A stretch of 64,000 bases of DNA from Psychrobacter submarinus (GTDB lineage: Bacteria > Pseudomonadota > Gammaproteobacteria > Pseudomonadales > Moraxellaceae): the NCBI RefSeq assembly GCF_904846685.1, contig NZ_CAJHBQ010000001.1, positions 186,001-250,000 of the forward strand, in the 5' to 3' direction. The notes beneath the pieces were generated by a model that was not told the origin of the DNA, did not search any database, and saw only the letters and a list, made by a program, of their open reading frames with translations. Both the position numbers and the translations under genes were made by a program. Below, one piece after another: positions 1-9,456 of the stretch; within the stretch, counting starts at the first letter, position 1; every line of letters starts with the position of its first letter.

Positions 1-2756
1 CCACCCCTGAGCATATCCGCTTAATCGCAGAGATGGTGGCTAACTACCCGCCGCGCGCTATCCCAGAGATTGCCCCTGCCTGCCGTCTGTCTGGGCTAGA
101 GCCATTTACCATCAATGCTGACAGCTTGTTTGTCAATGTCGGTGAGCGTACCAACGTCACAGGCTCAAAGAAGTTCCTGCGTTTGATTAAAACCGAAGCT
201 TATACCGAAGCGTTAGATGTCGCGCGTGATCAGGTCGAGGGCGGCGCGCAAATCGTCGATATCAACATGGACGAGGGCATGCTCGACTCTAAGCAAGCGA
301 TGATTCATTTTGTCAACCTAGTTTCGGGTGAGCCGGATATTAGCCGTGTGCCGTTGATGCTTGACTCGTCAAAATGGGATATTATCGAAGAAGGCCTCAA
401 GCGCGCGCAAGGCAAATGCGTGGTCAACTCCATCTCTTTAAAGGAAGGCTACGATGAGTTCGTGCGTCATGCCAAGCTGTGTATGCGCTACGGCGCGGCG
501 ATCATCGTCATGGCCTTTGATGAGGACGGTCAGGCCGATAGTCTTGAGCGCAAAATTGAAATCTGTCAGCGCAGCTATGATGTACTCGTTGATGATATCG
601 GCTTCCCGTCTGAGGATATCATCTTTGACCCCAATATCTTTGCGGTCGCAACCGGTATCACCGAGCACAATAACTACGGCGCCGACTTTATTGACGCGAC
701 CAGATGGATCACAGAGAATCTGCCTAATGCTATGGTGTCAGGCGGCGTCTCTAACGTCTCGTTTAGCTTCCGTGGTAACCCGATTCGTGAAGCCATCAAC
801 TCGGTCTTTCTCTACCACGCCATTCAAAACGGTCTAACCATGGGTATCGTCAACCCCTCAATGTTAGAGATATACGACGATATCCCCAAGGAAGCTCGCG
901 ATGCGATTGAGGACGTCATGCTCAATCGCAATCAAGGTGAGAGTGGCCAAGATGCGACTGAACGCCTAATGAGCGTCGCTGAAAACTTCCAAAACGACGG
1001 TAAGAAAAAAGACAGCACTGTCGATATGAGCTGGCGCGAAGGCACAGTAGAAGAGCGTATCGCTCATGCGCTAGTCAAAGGCATCACCACCTTTATCGAA
1101 GCCGATACCAAAGAAGCATGGGAGAAATACCCCAAACCACTCGACGTTATCGAAGGACCACTCATGGACGGTATGAATATCGTCGGTGATCTATTCGGTG
1201 CGGGTAAAATGTTTTTGCCGCAAGTGGTCAAATCGGCGCGCGTGATGAAGCAGTCTGTCGCTTGGCTCAACCCGTATATCGAAGCAGAAAAAGTCGAGGG
1301 CGAAGTCAAAGGTAAAATCTTGATGGCGACGGTCAAGGGCGACGTCCATGATATCGGTAAAAACATCGTCGGCGTGGTCCTCGGCTGTAATGGCTACGAC
1401 ATCCTTGATCTGGGCGTGATGGTGCCGTGCGAGACCATTCTCGATACCGCTATCAAAGAGAAAGTCGATATCATCGGCCTATCGGGCCTGATTACCCCGA
1501 GTCTCGATGAGATGGTCTATGTCGCCAAGCAAATGCAAGAGCGCGGCATGACCCTACCCTTGATGATCGGCGGCGCAACCACGTCGAAAGCGCATACGGC
1601 CGTCAAGGTCGAACCGCAGTATCAAAACGATGCGGTCATCTATGTCTCTGATGCCTCGCGCTCAGTCGGCGTGGTGACTAAGCTGCTCTCCAAAGACAAC
1701 CGTCAAAGTCTCATCGATGAGACCCGCGAAGAGTATATCAAAGTCCGCGAGCGTCTCGCGAAGCGTCAACCCAAAGCGGCGAAGCTGACTTATGCTGAAT
1801 CAGTTGAGGGTGGTTTTCAATACGATTGGGACAACTATACCCCGCCTGTGCCGAATACACTTGGTCAGGTCATATTGGACGACTACCCTATCGATAAGCT
1901 GCTCCCTTATATCGACTGGACGCCGTTCTTTATCTCTTGGGGTCTGGCAGGTAAGTATCCAAAAATCTTGCAAGATGAGGTCGTTGGAGAAGCGGCGCGT
2001 GATCTGTTCGATAATGCGCAAAACCTGATGCAAAAAATGATTGATGAAAAGTTAATCACCGCTAAAGGGGTGTTTAAAATTGTTCCAGCCAAACGCACTG
2101 GCGCAGATACCGTCACCGTCTATGATAACGCGCTGGAAGACGGCGGACAGCCAACCCATACCTTTGAGCACTTGCGCCAACAGTCGGACAAAGCCAGCGG
2201 TAAGCCAAACTTTAGCTTGGCCGACTTTATCTCGCCGTTACAGGACTCTAACGATTATATCGGCGGCTTTACGGTGTCGATCGTTGGCACCGAAGACCTC
2301 GCTGAGCAGTACAAAGCGGCAGGCGACGATTATAACGCGATCATGGTACAAGCACTATCTGACCGCCTAGCTGAAGCCTTTGCCGAGCACTTGCACGAGT
2401 TAATCCGTAAAGAGTATTGGGGCTATCAGGCTGATGAGACTCTAACCAACGATGAGTTGATCAAAGAAAAATACGTCGGTATCCGCCCAGCGCCGGGCTA
2501 TCCGGCTTGCCCTGAGCATACGGAAAAAGGCAAATTGTTTGATTGGCTGGGTACAGTGGACGCTATCGGCACGACGCTAACTGAAAGCTATGCAATGTGG
2601 CCAGCGTCTTCGGTCAGTGGCTTTTATTACTCACATCCAGACAGCGAGTACTTTAACGTCGGTAAAATCGGCCGAGATCAGTTAGAGGATTATGCCAAGC
2701 GGAAAGACTGGGATATAAAGACGGCTGAGAAGTGGTTAAATCCGAATTTGGCTTAG
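1..2756 (+). CDS. metH: Methionine synthase, cobalamin-dependent (5' end outside window)
   Basis: Transfers a methyl group from methyltetrahydrofolate via cobalamin to homocysteine, the last step of methionine synthesis, in the cytoplasm. The frame is open from base 3 with no stop, so the gene starts before the window; about 917 residues are present of the roughly 1,230 usual for the family. The missing part is the N-terminal homocysteine/zinc domain. What remains, in order: pterin-binding domain ([16 protein letters not shown] near base 126), cobalamin cap and Rossmann domains with the DxHxxG signature ([11 protein letters not shown] near base 1338), and the C-terminal AdoMet reactivation domain ([12 protein letters not shown] near base 2482). 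The 28-bp gap to the next gene holds no terminator, so read-through into it is possible. Assignment is firm. Confidence 0.97.
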   Translation, partial: TPEHIRLIAEMVANYPPRAIPEIAPACRLSGLEPFTINADSLFVNVGERTNVTGSKKFLRLIKTEAYTEALDVARDQVEGGAQIVDINMDEGMLDSKQAMIHFVNLVSGEPDISRVPLMLDSSKWDIIEEGLKRAQGKCVVNSISLKEGYDEFVRHAKLCMRYGAAIIVMAFDEDGQADSLERKIEICQRSYDVLVDDIGFPSEDIIFDPNIFAVATGITEHNNYGADFIDATRWITENLPNAMVSGGVSNVSFSFRGNPIREAINSVFLYHAIQNGLTMGIVNPSMLEIYDDIPKEARDAIEDVMLNRNQGESGQDATERLMSVAENFQNDGKKKDSTVDMSWREGTVEERIAHALVKGITTFIEADTKEAWEKYPKPLDVIEGPLMDGMNIVGDLFGAGKMFLPQVVKSARVMKQSVAWLNPYIEAEKVEGEVKGKILMATVKGDVHDIGKNIVGVVLGCNGYDILDLGVMVPCETILDTAIKEKVDIIGLSGLITPSLDEMVYVAKQMQERGMTLPLMIGGATTSKAHTAVKVEPQYQNDAVIYVSDASRSVGVVTKLLSKDNRQSLIDETREEYIKVRERLAKRQPKAAKLTYAESVEGGFQYDWDNYTPPVPNTLGQVILDDYPIDKLLPYIDWTPFFISWGLAGKYPKILQDEVVGEAARDLFDNAQNLMQKMIDEKLITAKGVFKIVPAKRTGADTVTVYDNALEDGGQPTHTFEHLRQQSDKASGKPNFSLADFISPLQDSNDYIGGFTVSIVGTEDLAEQYKAAGDDYNAIMVQALSDRLAEAFAEHLHELIRKEYWGYQADETLTNDELIKEKYVGIRPAPGYPACPEHTEKGKLFDWLGTVDAIGTTLTESYAMWPASSVSGFYYSHPDSEYFNVGKIGRDQLEDYAKRKDWDIKTAEKWLNPNLA

Positions 2757-2784
2757 GTTAAATATTTTTAAATGGACACTATAA

Positions 2785-5700
2785 ATGATAGATAAAAGCA
2801 ATTTCAAAGACATACTTAGATATTTAGACTTTGAAGAGAGCAGCGATATTTTCATCCATCGCTATGCTAATAGCGCTTACCTAAAAGTTGACTTCAACAA
2901 AAAAGAGTTGATTTACCCAGAAGATGAAGGGCTGACTGTTAATGAGCGGCAAACTTGTAACTTTTCGCAAAATGAAAACTTTGTTGTCTTCGAATGTGTG
3001 CATCGTTTATTAGCTCAAGGGTATAAACCTGAACATATTGAGCTTGAACCAAAATGGCAAGTAGGTCATGGTGCCAGCGGTGGACGCGCCGATGTTCTAA
3101 TTAAAGATAATCAAGGTGACACTTTACTAATTATCGAATGTAAAACAGCTGGCAATGAGTTTAGTAAGGCATGGAATCGAACGCTTCAAGATGGCGGTCA
3201 GCTCTTTAGCTATGTGAAGCAAACGAGTACGACTCAATTTATTTGTCTGTATGCCTCTAACTGGGTTGATGAGCAAGTCAAACCTGATTACTACCTCATC
3301 TCACTTAACGATAATGAAAGTTTGATTCATGAGCTTAGTGAATTAAGCGACGAGCCAGTATTAACCTATGCCGATAGCAAATTGCGTAATGTTGAGGACA
3401 TCGTAGCCACATGGAAGGAAACTTATCAAAGCGACTATACCACGCGCGGATTGTTTGAGCCTGACATTCAGCCTTACTTTATAGGTAAGAAAAACTATTC
3501 ATTAGAAGATTTGGATACTATCAGTAGCAGTGATATTCAAGGTAAATACAATGAGTTTGCGACTATCATGCGCCAGCATAATGTCTCAGGGCGCGAAAAT
3601 GCCTTTGATAAGCTGGTCAACTTGTTTCTTTGCAAAATCGTTGATGAAACCAACAACCCGCAAGACCTAAAGTTCCACTGGAAAGGTATCAGCTACGACA
3701 GCCCTTTTGATTTGCAAGACCGCCTACAAGCGCTGTATCAACAAGGTATGAAAAAGTTCTTAGATGAAGACGTCACTTACGTGCGCGATGATGAGGTTGA
3801 GACCGCTTTTCGATTTTATAAAAATGACCCCGTAGAGACGCAAAAGGCAATTAAGGCAATGTTCCGCCGTTTGAAGTTCTTTACCAATAATGACTTTGCT
3901 TTTATCGATGTTCATAACGAAAGGCTATTCGGGCAAAACTCAGCGGTACTGCTCAAAATCGTCAAAATGCTGCAAGATATTCGCCTAAAAACCAATGAAG
4001 AAAATCAATTCTTAGGTGATATGTTCGAAGGCTTTCTTGACCAAGGTGTTAAGCAGTCCGAAGGGCAGTTTTTTACCCCGATGCCGATTGTGAAGTTTAT
4101 TATGAACGCGCTGCCTTTGGACAGTCTCATTGCCACCTCGGATGATATACCCAAAGTGATTGACTATGCTTGCGGTGCAGGGCATTTTTTAAACGAGTAT
4201 GCCACCTCGATAAGACCTACTATTGAAGACGATCCTGATAAAAACCTAGCAGAATATTACGATAGTATCACTGGCATTGAAAAAGAGTACCGACTCTCAA
4301 AGGTGGCTAAAGTCTCCGCCTTCATGTATGGTCAAGATGATATCAATATCATTTATGCCGATGCGCTAGGCAGTAATGACGATATCAAAAATAATAGTTA
4401 CTCGGTGTTGGTCGCCAATCCGCCCTACAGTGTTAAGGGCTTTTTGGATACGCTAAAGCCTAGCGAGCGCAGACAATATGAGCTGCTTAAGTATATCGAT
4501 GAGAAAAGCTATACCGTCAATAACAGTATTGAGACGTTTTTTATTGAGCGTGCCAAACAACTGCTAAAAACGGGCGGCGTTGCGGCTATTATTGTACCTT
4601 CCTCCATTCTGACTAAAGGTAAGGCGGCTAGTACCTCTACCTCTAAAAACGTCTATGTTGCGACTCGTGAAATCTTATTAAAATACTTCGATATCATAGC
4701 GATAGCCGAATTTGGTAGCGGTACTTTTGGCAAAACGGGCACGAATACAGTGACGCTATTTTTGCGCCGTAAAACCACGGATGCGCCTGTCGAAGCTGAT
4801 CACTATGCAGAACGCGTCAATCGCTGGTTTAACCCTGTGCAAGCAAGTGTATCCAATAATGATGCGGTAGATACCAGTGAGGTTTTTGCGGACAGTCACT
4901 TTATTGATGACTACTGCGCCCATCTTGAGCTGGACGCTGATGACTACAAAACGCTACTAGCTGGCAACCCAAGCCAGGCGCTATTAGATAACGAATATTT
5001 TGCCAGTTATGTCAAAGAGTTTGATAAATGGTCAGAGATTAAAAACCTCAAAAAACATAAGTCGTTTAAAGCGCTCTCTAAAGATGAGCAAAAAGCTGAA
5101 CTGCGCAAGCGTTTGATCAATTATCTAAAAGCAGCTGAACAAGACAAAGTCTATTATTTTGTGCTTGCCAGTCTCAATCCTCAGCCTGTGCTTATTATTA
5201 AAAGCCCAAGCAAGACCAAAGAGATGAAAGCGTTTTTGGGCTATGAGTGGAGCAGTGCCAAGGGTAATGAAGGCATTAAATATCTAGGTAGTGTAAAAGT
5301 AGAGGATGTCGAAGCCGTCGATAAAGACAGTGGTGAGGTGGCGCTTGAGGAAGAAGATAAGCGAGTATTAAGCAATCTGTATAATTTGGATAATATCCAT
5401 ACGCCACTGTATAACCCAAAAGATAAACACGATGCTAATAAGATTAATCACTTAATAAATCAAAACTTCCAACAGGAACAATTTTTGATTCCAGAAGAAC
5501 TAGAGCCATTTGTCACTAAAGCACGATTGGTTGATATGTTAGATTTTACTGTGGTTGATTTTAATAAAGCGATTAGTTTGATACCTAGAAAAAAGATTTC
5601 TATAGATACAAAATGGGCTTTGGTAAAGATAAAAGATATTTGTGAGATTGGTAGAGGCAGAGTCATTAATCATCAATATATTGATGAAAACCAAGGAAGC

Positions 5701-6714
5701 TATCCAGTTTATTCTTCACAAACTAAAGATAATGGAATTATGGGCTATATAGATACCTTTGACTTTGAAGGTGATTATGTCACATGGACAACGGATGGGA
5801 TATATGCAGGAACTTGTTTCTACAGAACTGGGAGATTTAATTGTACCAACGTATGTGGCACGCTGAAAATATATGATGAACAAATCATTAGCTATTATTA
5901 CTTATCAGAAGCTTTGAATAAAGAAGCTAAGAAATATGTCACTCAGTCTGCAAACCCTAAGCTTATGAATAATGACATGGCTGAAGTTAAAATCCCCTTG
6001 CCGCCTATAAATGTTCAAGAACAGATTATTAGTGACTGTCAAGAAATTGATGATGAAGTCGAAGAGGCAAAAGAGAACATTAAAGAAATATACCAAACTA
6101 TAGAAACGGCTATTAATAAATATTATAGCCAAGGCTATCCTATTAAAAAACTGAATGACTTTGCTATATTCAATCCTTCGAAGAGTGAAATAAGCTCAAA
6201 ACGAGATAATTTAAAAGTGTCTTTTATTGAGATGTCATCTGTAAATGAAGACGGCTATATTGATTATAAAGAAGACAGATTGCTCAAGGATGTTAAAAAA
6301 GGCAGTTATAAATATTTTGCTGAAAACGACATTATCATTGCTAAAATCACGCCTTGTATGGAAAACGGGAAATGTGCAATAGCAACGGGGCTGACTAATA
6401 ACATAGGATTTGGCAGTTCAGAGTTCCATGTCATTAGAGTAGATGATAAGGTTAGCTCAAGTAATTATGTATTCGCTTTTCTAAACCGCGAAACTATCAG
6501 ACTAGAAGCCGAGAAACACATGACAGGCTCAAGCGGTCATCGTCGTGTACCAGCAGGATTTTATCAAAATCTCGAAATTCCACTACCAAACATTGATGAG
6601 CAAATTAAATTGGTTAATACGATAAATCAGCTTCACAATCGTATAGCACAAGCTCAAGCCATCATTGATGCAAGCGTAGATAAAAAGCACGCCATTATTG
6701 AAAGCTATTTATAA
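2785..6714 (+). CDS. Single-chain restriction-modification enzyme (nuclease, N6-adenine methyltransferase and specificity domains fused)
   Basis: One 1,309-residue protein carries all functions of a restriction-modification system. Residues about 85-125 look like an HsdR-type PD-(D/E)XK nuclease (D103, then E118-C-K120). Residues about 410-700 are a type I HsdM-like N6-adenine methyltransferase with GQFFTP near 427, an AdoMet motif (DYACGAGHFL, about 460) and the catalytic NPPY near 545. Residues about 940-1110 and 1117-1309 are two HsdS-like target recognition domains, each followed by a helical spacer. No DEAD-box helicase is visible, so this is type IIG/IIC-like rather than classical type I. 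The DNA, especially the specificity part (5460-6714), is visibly more AT-rich than metH, which suggests horizontal acquisition. The ATG follows a weak GGA. Target sequence cannot be read from the protein; a defence role is inferred. Confidence 0.87.
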   Translation: MIDKSNFKDILRYLDFEESSDIFIHRYANSAYLKVDFNKKELIYPEDEGLTVNERQTCNFSQNENFVVFECVHRLLAQGYKPEHIELEPKWQVGHGASGGRADVLIKDNQGDTLLIIECKTAGNEFSKAWNRTLQDGGQLFSYVKQTSTTQFICLYASNWVDEQVKPDYYLISLNDNESLIHELSELSDEPVLTYADSKLRNVEDIVATWKETYQSDYTTRGLFEPDIQPYFIGKKNYSLEDLDTISSSDIQGKYNEFATIMRQHNVSGRENAFDKLVNLFLCKIVDETNNPQDLKFHWKGISYDSPFDLQDRLQALYQQGMKKFLDEDVTYVRDDEVETAFRFYKNDPVETQKAIKAMFRRLKFFTNNDFAFIDVHNERLFGQNSAVLLKIVKMLQDIRLKTNEENQFLGDMFEGFLDQGVKQSEGQFFTPMPIVKFIMNALPLDSLIATSDDIPKVIDYACGAGHFLNEYATSIRPTIEDDPDKNLAEYYDSITGIEKEYRLSKVAKVSAFMYGQDDINIIYADALGSNDDIKNNSYSVLVANPPYSVKGFLDTLKPSERRQYELLKYIDEKSYTVNNSIETFFIERAKQLLKTGGVAAIIVPSSILTKGKAASTSTSKNVYVATREILLKYFDIIAIAEFGSGTFGKTGTNTVTLFLRRKTTDAPVEADHYAERVNRWFNPVQASVSNNDAVDTSEVFADSHFIDDYCAHLELDADDYKTLLAGNPSQALLDNEYFASYVKEFDKWSEIKNLKKHKSFKALSKDEQKAELRKRLINYLKAAEQDKVYYFVLASLNPQPVLIIKSPSKTKEMKAFLGYEWSSAKGNEGIKYLGSVKVEDVEAVDKDSGEVALEEEDKRVLSNLYNLDNIHTPLYNPKDKHDANKINHLINQNFQQEQFLIPEELEPFVTKARLVDMLDFTVVDFNKAISLIPRKKISIDTKWALVKIKDICEIGRGRVINHQYIDENQGSYPVYSSQTKDNGIMGYIDTFDFEGDYVTWTTDGIYAGTCFYRTGRFNCTNVCGTLKIYDEQIISYYYLSEALNKEAKKYVTQSANPKLMNNDMAEVKIPLPPINVQEQIISDCQEIDDEVEEAKENIKEIYQTIETAINKYYSQGYPIKKLNDFAIFNPSKSEISSKRDNLKVSFIEMSSVNEDGYIDYKEDRLLKDVKKGSYKYFAENDIIIAKITPCMENGKCAIATGLTNNIGFGSSEFHVIRVDDKVSSSNYVFAFLNRETIRLEAEKHMTGSSGHRRVPAGFYQNLEIPLPNIDEQIKLVNTINQLHNRIAQAQAIIDASVDKKHAIIESYL

Positions 6715-6725
6715 TCATCTATCGT

Positions 6726-6755
6726 AAGGGCGACTTAGTCTTTATCGCCCTTTTT
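6726..6755 (+). terminator. Intrinsic terminator of the restriction-modification gene
   Basis: The stem AAGGGCGA pairs with TCGCCCTT and is followed by five T, 12 bases after the stop codon. It overlaps the last codons of the small DUF2256 gene on the opposite strand. Confidence 0.75.
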
Positions 6756-6884
6756 ACTTCGCCGACAGCGCTCAGAACAATAAATTACATTGTCCCAATC
6801 CTTTTCCCACTTCTTGCGCCAGGTAAAAGGGTGTTGGCAGACGGGGCATATTTTTTGCGGTAGGTTTTGTTTTTTATGTGCCAT
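6735..6884 (-). CDS. DUF2256 family small zinc-ribbon-like protein (49 aa)
   Basis: A short minus-strand gene starting [16 protein letters not shown]. It has two cysteine pairs, C13-x2-C16 and C36-x3-C40, around a Trp/Lys-rich middle ([12 protein letters not shown]), the signature I associate with DUF2256, a family of about 50 residues of unknown function. The cysteine spacing suggests one bound zinc ion; that is inference. Its 3' end lies inside the terminator of the convergent restriction-modification gene. A DUF2256 gene often sits beside cryptochrome/photolyase-type genes in other bacteria; none is present here. Recognition rests on the full-length match of motif order and size. Confidence 0.82.
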   Translation of the reverse strand: MAHKKQNLPQKICPVCQHPFTWRKKWEKDWDNVIYCSERCRRSKKGDKD

Positions 6885-7189
6885 GATGGTGCCTTTTACT
6901 ATCTATGACGCTGGGCTAAAAGCGCCAGCCTACATCAAGAGTATAATTTTGAGATAGTGATTATATATTGACCACTACTTATTCATAATCCTAAAGTGTT
7001 TTTTAACCTATTGAATAACCTTATAGTTTAATACTTTCCATCACAAGCTTACTTCATACAATCGTTAATTCTCTCTAAAAAAACGCCTTACTTAAAAAGT
7101 AAAGCGTTCTTTATTGACGGTATCAATGTCATCTTGCGTTAGTATCGGTCTTATATTTTATTATTAACCGATCAAAACTAAAAAAATCT
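6885..7189. other. Intergenic region
   Basis: An AT-rich spacer between the DUF2256 gene start and the META lipoprotein stop. Apart from the terminator at 7077-7112 I see no coding or structured signal. Confidence 0.6.
7077..7112 (-). terminator. Intrinsic terminator of the META lipoprotein gene
   Basis: Twelve-base arms 7082-7093 and 7097-7108 pair with one G-U on the minus-strand RNA. The A7 run at 7077-7083 becomes the U tract, so it acts on minus-strand transcripts. Confidence 0.8.
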
Positions 7190-7675
7190 CTACTTAGCAA
7201 CAGCTTTAAAATGCGCCACTTGATTGTCATTACGAATGGTCAAGATAGGTACATTATTTGCATTTCTGTTTAGGCTATATTTGCCTTGTACCGTCGCCAT
7301 AGTAGCAGTATCAAAGCTAGCTTGTGGTTCAGGGCAGGCCTTCATAGTGCTGATGACGTTGCCTAGCTGTACATTATTATTGACGATGTGATAAGTGCCA
7401 CCGATGTTATTACAGGTATTCATAAAGCTGACGCGCTGGTTGCCGTTGTCTTTAAAGAAGTTCAAAGTCAGCGGATTATTTGGCATAGTAAACAGCTGAG
7501 TTACTTTTTCGCCATTTACGCGCTTAGCATCAACTAACTGCCAGTTATAGGCTTCTAATGCATCAACGGTTAGCGGCTGAGCAGTAGGAGCAGTGACGCT
7601 AGGAGTGGTTTGGCAACCGGCAAGCGTACCAACAGCTAGTGTGGCAGCCATAGCTAATGTAGTCATGTTTTTCAT
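7190..7675 (-). CDS. META domain (HslJ-like) lipoprotein
   Basis: A 161-residue exported lipoprotein. A short signal peptide ends in the lipobox LAGC (Cys21). A linker rich in Pro, Thr and Ala follows, then a META/HslJ domain (about residues 40-158) with the typical EAYNWQLVDAKRVNGE start and NTCNNIGGTY core. HslJ relatives are linked to heat or novobiocin tolerance in E. coli; the exact function is unknown. The start is supported by GGAGAG just upstream. It has its own terminator downstream. The N-terminal 35 residues resemble those of the 43-residue lipoprotein encoded at 8021-8152 on the same strand. Confidence 0.88.
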   Translation of the reverse strand: MKNMTTLAMAATLAVGTLAGCQTTPSVTAPTAQPLTVDALEAYNWQLVDAKRVNGEKVTQLFTMPNNPLTLNFFKDNGNQRVSFMNTCNNIGGTYHIVNNNVQLGNVISTMKACPEPQASFDTATMATVQGKYSLNRNANNVPILTIRNDNQVAHFKAVAK

Positions 7676-7881
7676 AGTCTCTCCTAGTCATCATTGAAGG
7701 TAATTATTAAAAATAATTTGAGTTATTTATTTTTCTAAATAGAGTAACTATTGTGCCTAACAACAGTATCACTGTCATCATTAGTTAAGTATATGCTTAA
7801 CCCTCGCTTTGTTCCACTTTGCAGTGGTTTTGCTAACGGTATTTGCTTGTTGATGTCTGAGCTGCTAATCACCTAACTGCT

Positions 7882-7914
7882 AACTTGTTACCATCTGATA
7901 GCTCGTAACAAGTT
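7882..7914. repeat. 10-bp inverted repeat, 13-base loop
   Basis: AACTTGTTAC at 7882-7891 and GTAACAAGTT at 7905-7914 are exact reverse complements. No T tract follows on either strand, so it is not an ordinary terminator. It lies between two lipoprotein genes, about 210 bases upstream of the META gene start. An operator or a structured leader are both possible. Confidence 0.5.
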
Positions 7915-7946
7915 GCTCTAAGATAAATTTGACTCTAGAACTAGCC

Positions 7947-7972
7947 AAAAAAACCTCGCTAATTAGCAAGGT
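7947..7972 (-). terminator. Intrinsic terminator after the 43-residue lipoprotein gene
   Basis: On the minus strand ACCTTGCTAATTAGCGAGGT folds into a hairpin and runs into seven U. It lies 49 bases past the stop of the small lipoprotein gene, which supports that gene being transcribed. Confidence 0.8.
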
Positions 7973-8020
7973 CTTAAAGGTTAAAAGAATAAAGTAGCTT
8001 CTACGCGCTGTAACCTCAGT

Positions 8021-8152
8021 TTAGATCACATCGGTACCAGTGATATTTGGCTCTTCAGTCGCAGGCGCTGTCATACTTGACATCGACTGGCAACCGACGA
8101 GTACCGTTACCATGACAATACCAGTCATCAATGCTTTGGTTAAGTTTTTCAT
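8021..8152 (-). CDS. Small lipoprotein (43 aa)
   Basis: ATG at 8152 is preceded by GGAG (spacing 5), and the frame runs to TAA at 8021. The product starts MKNLTKALMTGIVMVTVLVG with the lipobox LVGC (Cys21), then a 22-residue tail. The first 30 residues parallel the META lipoprotein at 7190-7675: both begin MKN, both have Cys21-Gln, and both reach Thr-Ala-Pro about nine residues later. It could be a truncated paralogue or a small entericidin-like lipoprotein; no function can be stated. Its own terminator (7947-7972) supports expression. Confidence 0.65.
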   Translation of the reverse strand: MKNLTKALMTGIVMVTVLVGCQSMSSMTAPATEEPNITGTDVI

Positions 8153-8325
8153 ATAAGCTCCTAGAACAATTTTAATAAACGGTTGGTTTTAGCAAAGTAT
8201 CACTATCGTTGTATTAAAGCCACAGCCATTGGATCGTACTTTTCCCAATCACCATCGCTTATTCACACTTTTAGCATACCTGTCCCTTACATTACGGTAA
8301 GTTATTTAATGTTAATAAAGTGCAT

Positions 8326-9429
8326 CTATTGAGTCTTTGTTTTTTGCAGCGCAGCATAGCCAGACAGACGCTTGCGTTCAGCGTCATCAAAAAGTTGCTG
8401 CTCAAGCTGCTCGATCTGACTTTGCGCCGCTGCTGGATCGGCACTTTGACTCAATAGCTGCGCCTTTTGCGTTTCATACTGAGTAAAGCGCTGGTCAAAA
8501 TTGGCATCTTCTTGATCGACTTGCGCCAGTCTCTCGGCCGCTGGTACACCCACTAGCTCTCGGCGCATGTTGTATAGCGCTTCAGGACTGGCACCTGCTG
8601 CTTTCATCCGCTCAGTACGGATCATAAGCTCATTAAGATTGGCTTGCTGCAGGATATTGGTTTTGATCGCACCATCTGGTAGACGGCTCACATAATCTTG
8701 TCTGGCAGCCTGTTTTTGTGCCTCGCTCATTTGCTCGTTTTGGTTGATTCTGACCATCTCCATACTATAGTCATCGTAGTTATCTTCTGCACCAAAGAAG
8801 GCTTCGATGGTGGTTTTGTCAAAATACTGCTGACGTAAACTCGCTACCTCTTGCTTTTGCTGAGCAATGGCATTCAAATCCAGCTCACCGCTTTTGCTCG
8901 CTTGTAATTGCAGATTGCCATAGCGTTTTTCTATATCTGGCAGTGCTTTGAGATACGCCACATAGTTGCCAAAGATAGCGACCGCTTGGCTGGCAGCTGG
9001 CTCTGGGGTATGGTGACGGATATAACGCTCAACACGCGCAAAAATAACGGCTTCGTCCTCTTCTCCTATTGCTGATAAAAAATAATCGAACAACCGCCGT
9101 AAGCCTTCCGTAACGACCAACTGCTTGTTTTCATCGATGATGATTTCGCCGTCCACTTGCGTGCCTTTCAATGAGCGCGGCAAACGCTCTAACCCAGTGA
9201 CAAATGCAGACTGGTTCTGGGCTGAAGCGGTTTGTTCTGTTTGCTCACTATTCAGCGCAGTGGACAACGTACTCTCAGAGGTATCTGCAGAGGCAATGGA
9301 CGCTGATTGTGCTGTCTCCATTCGTTGACTATCTGGCTTAAACCACATAATCACCGCCGCCGCGATGACTATGATGACCACAACGATGATAGCGATTGGT
9401 AAATAGGCTGGACGGCGATTATTCGACAT
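8326..9429 (-). CDS. lifO: Lipase-specific foldase (lipase chaperone)
   Basis: An inner-membrane-anchored periplasmic chaperone needed to fold secreted family I.1/I.2 lipases. The N-terminus has basic residues then one long hydrophobic anchor (about 10-29), a variable Ser/Ala/Gln/Glu-rich linker, and a largely helical body. The family signature Rx1-2FDY(F/L)LSxxGE is present as RRLFDYFLSAIGE (about residues 110-122). Length (367) is slightly above the usual 340 or so. It lies 27 bp downstream of the lipase stop in the same direction, so the two form an operon. The start codon follows GAACTCTCATCT; no strong Shine-Dalgarno sequence is seen. Confidence 0.93.
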   Translation of the reverse strand: MSNNRRPAYLPIAIIVVVIIVIAAAVIMWFKPDSQRMETAQSASIASADTSESTLSTALNSEQTEQTASAQNQSAFVTGLERLPRSLKGTQVDGEIIIDENKQLVVTEGLRRLFDYFLSAIGEEDEAVIFARVERYIRHHTPEPAASQAVAIFGNYVAYLKALPDIEKRYGNLQLQASKSGELDLNAIAQQKQEVASLRQQYFDKTTIEAFFGAEDNYDDYSMEMVRINQNEQMSEAQKQAARQDYVSRLPDGAIKTNILQQANLNELMIRTERMKAAGASPEALYNMRRELVGVPAAERLAQVDQEDANFDQRFTQYETQKAQLLSQSADPAAAQSQIEQLEQQLFDDAERKRLSGYAALQKTKTQ

Positions 9430-9456
9430 AGATGAGAGTTCTTTTTACAAGTCAGC

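Larger units (their letters stand above)
7676..8020. other. Intergenic region with a terminator and an inverted repeat
   Basis: No open frame of interest was seen. It holds a terminator at 7947-7972 and a 10-bp perfect inverted repeat at 7882-7914. Confidence 0.55.
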
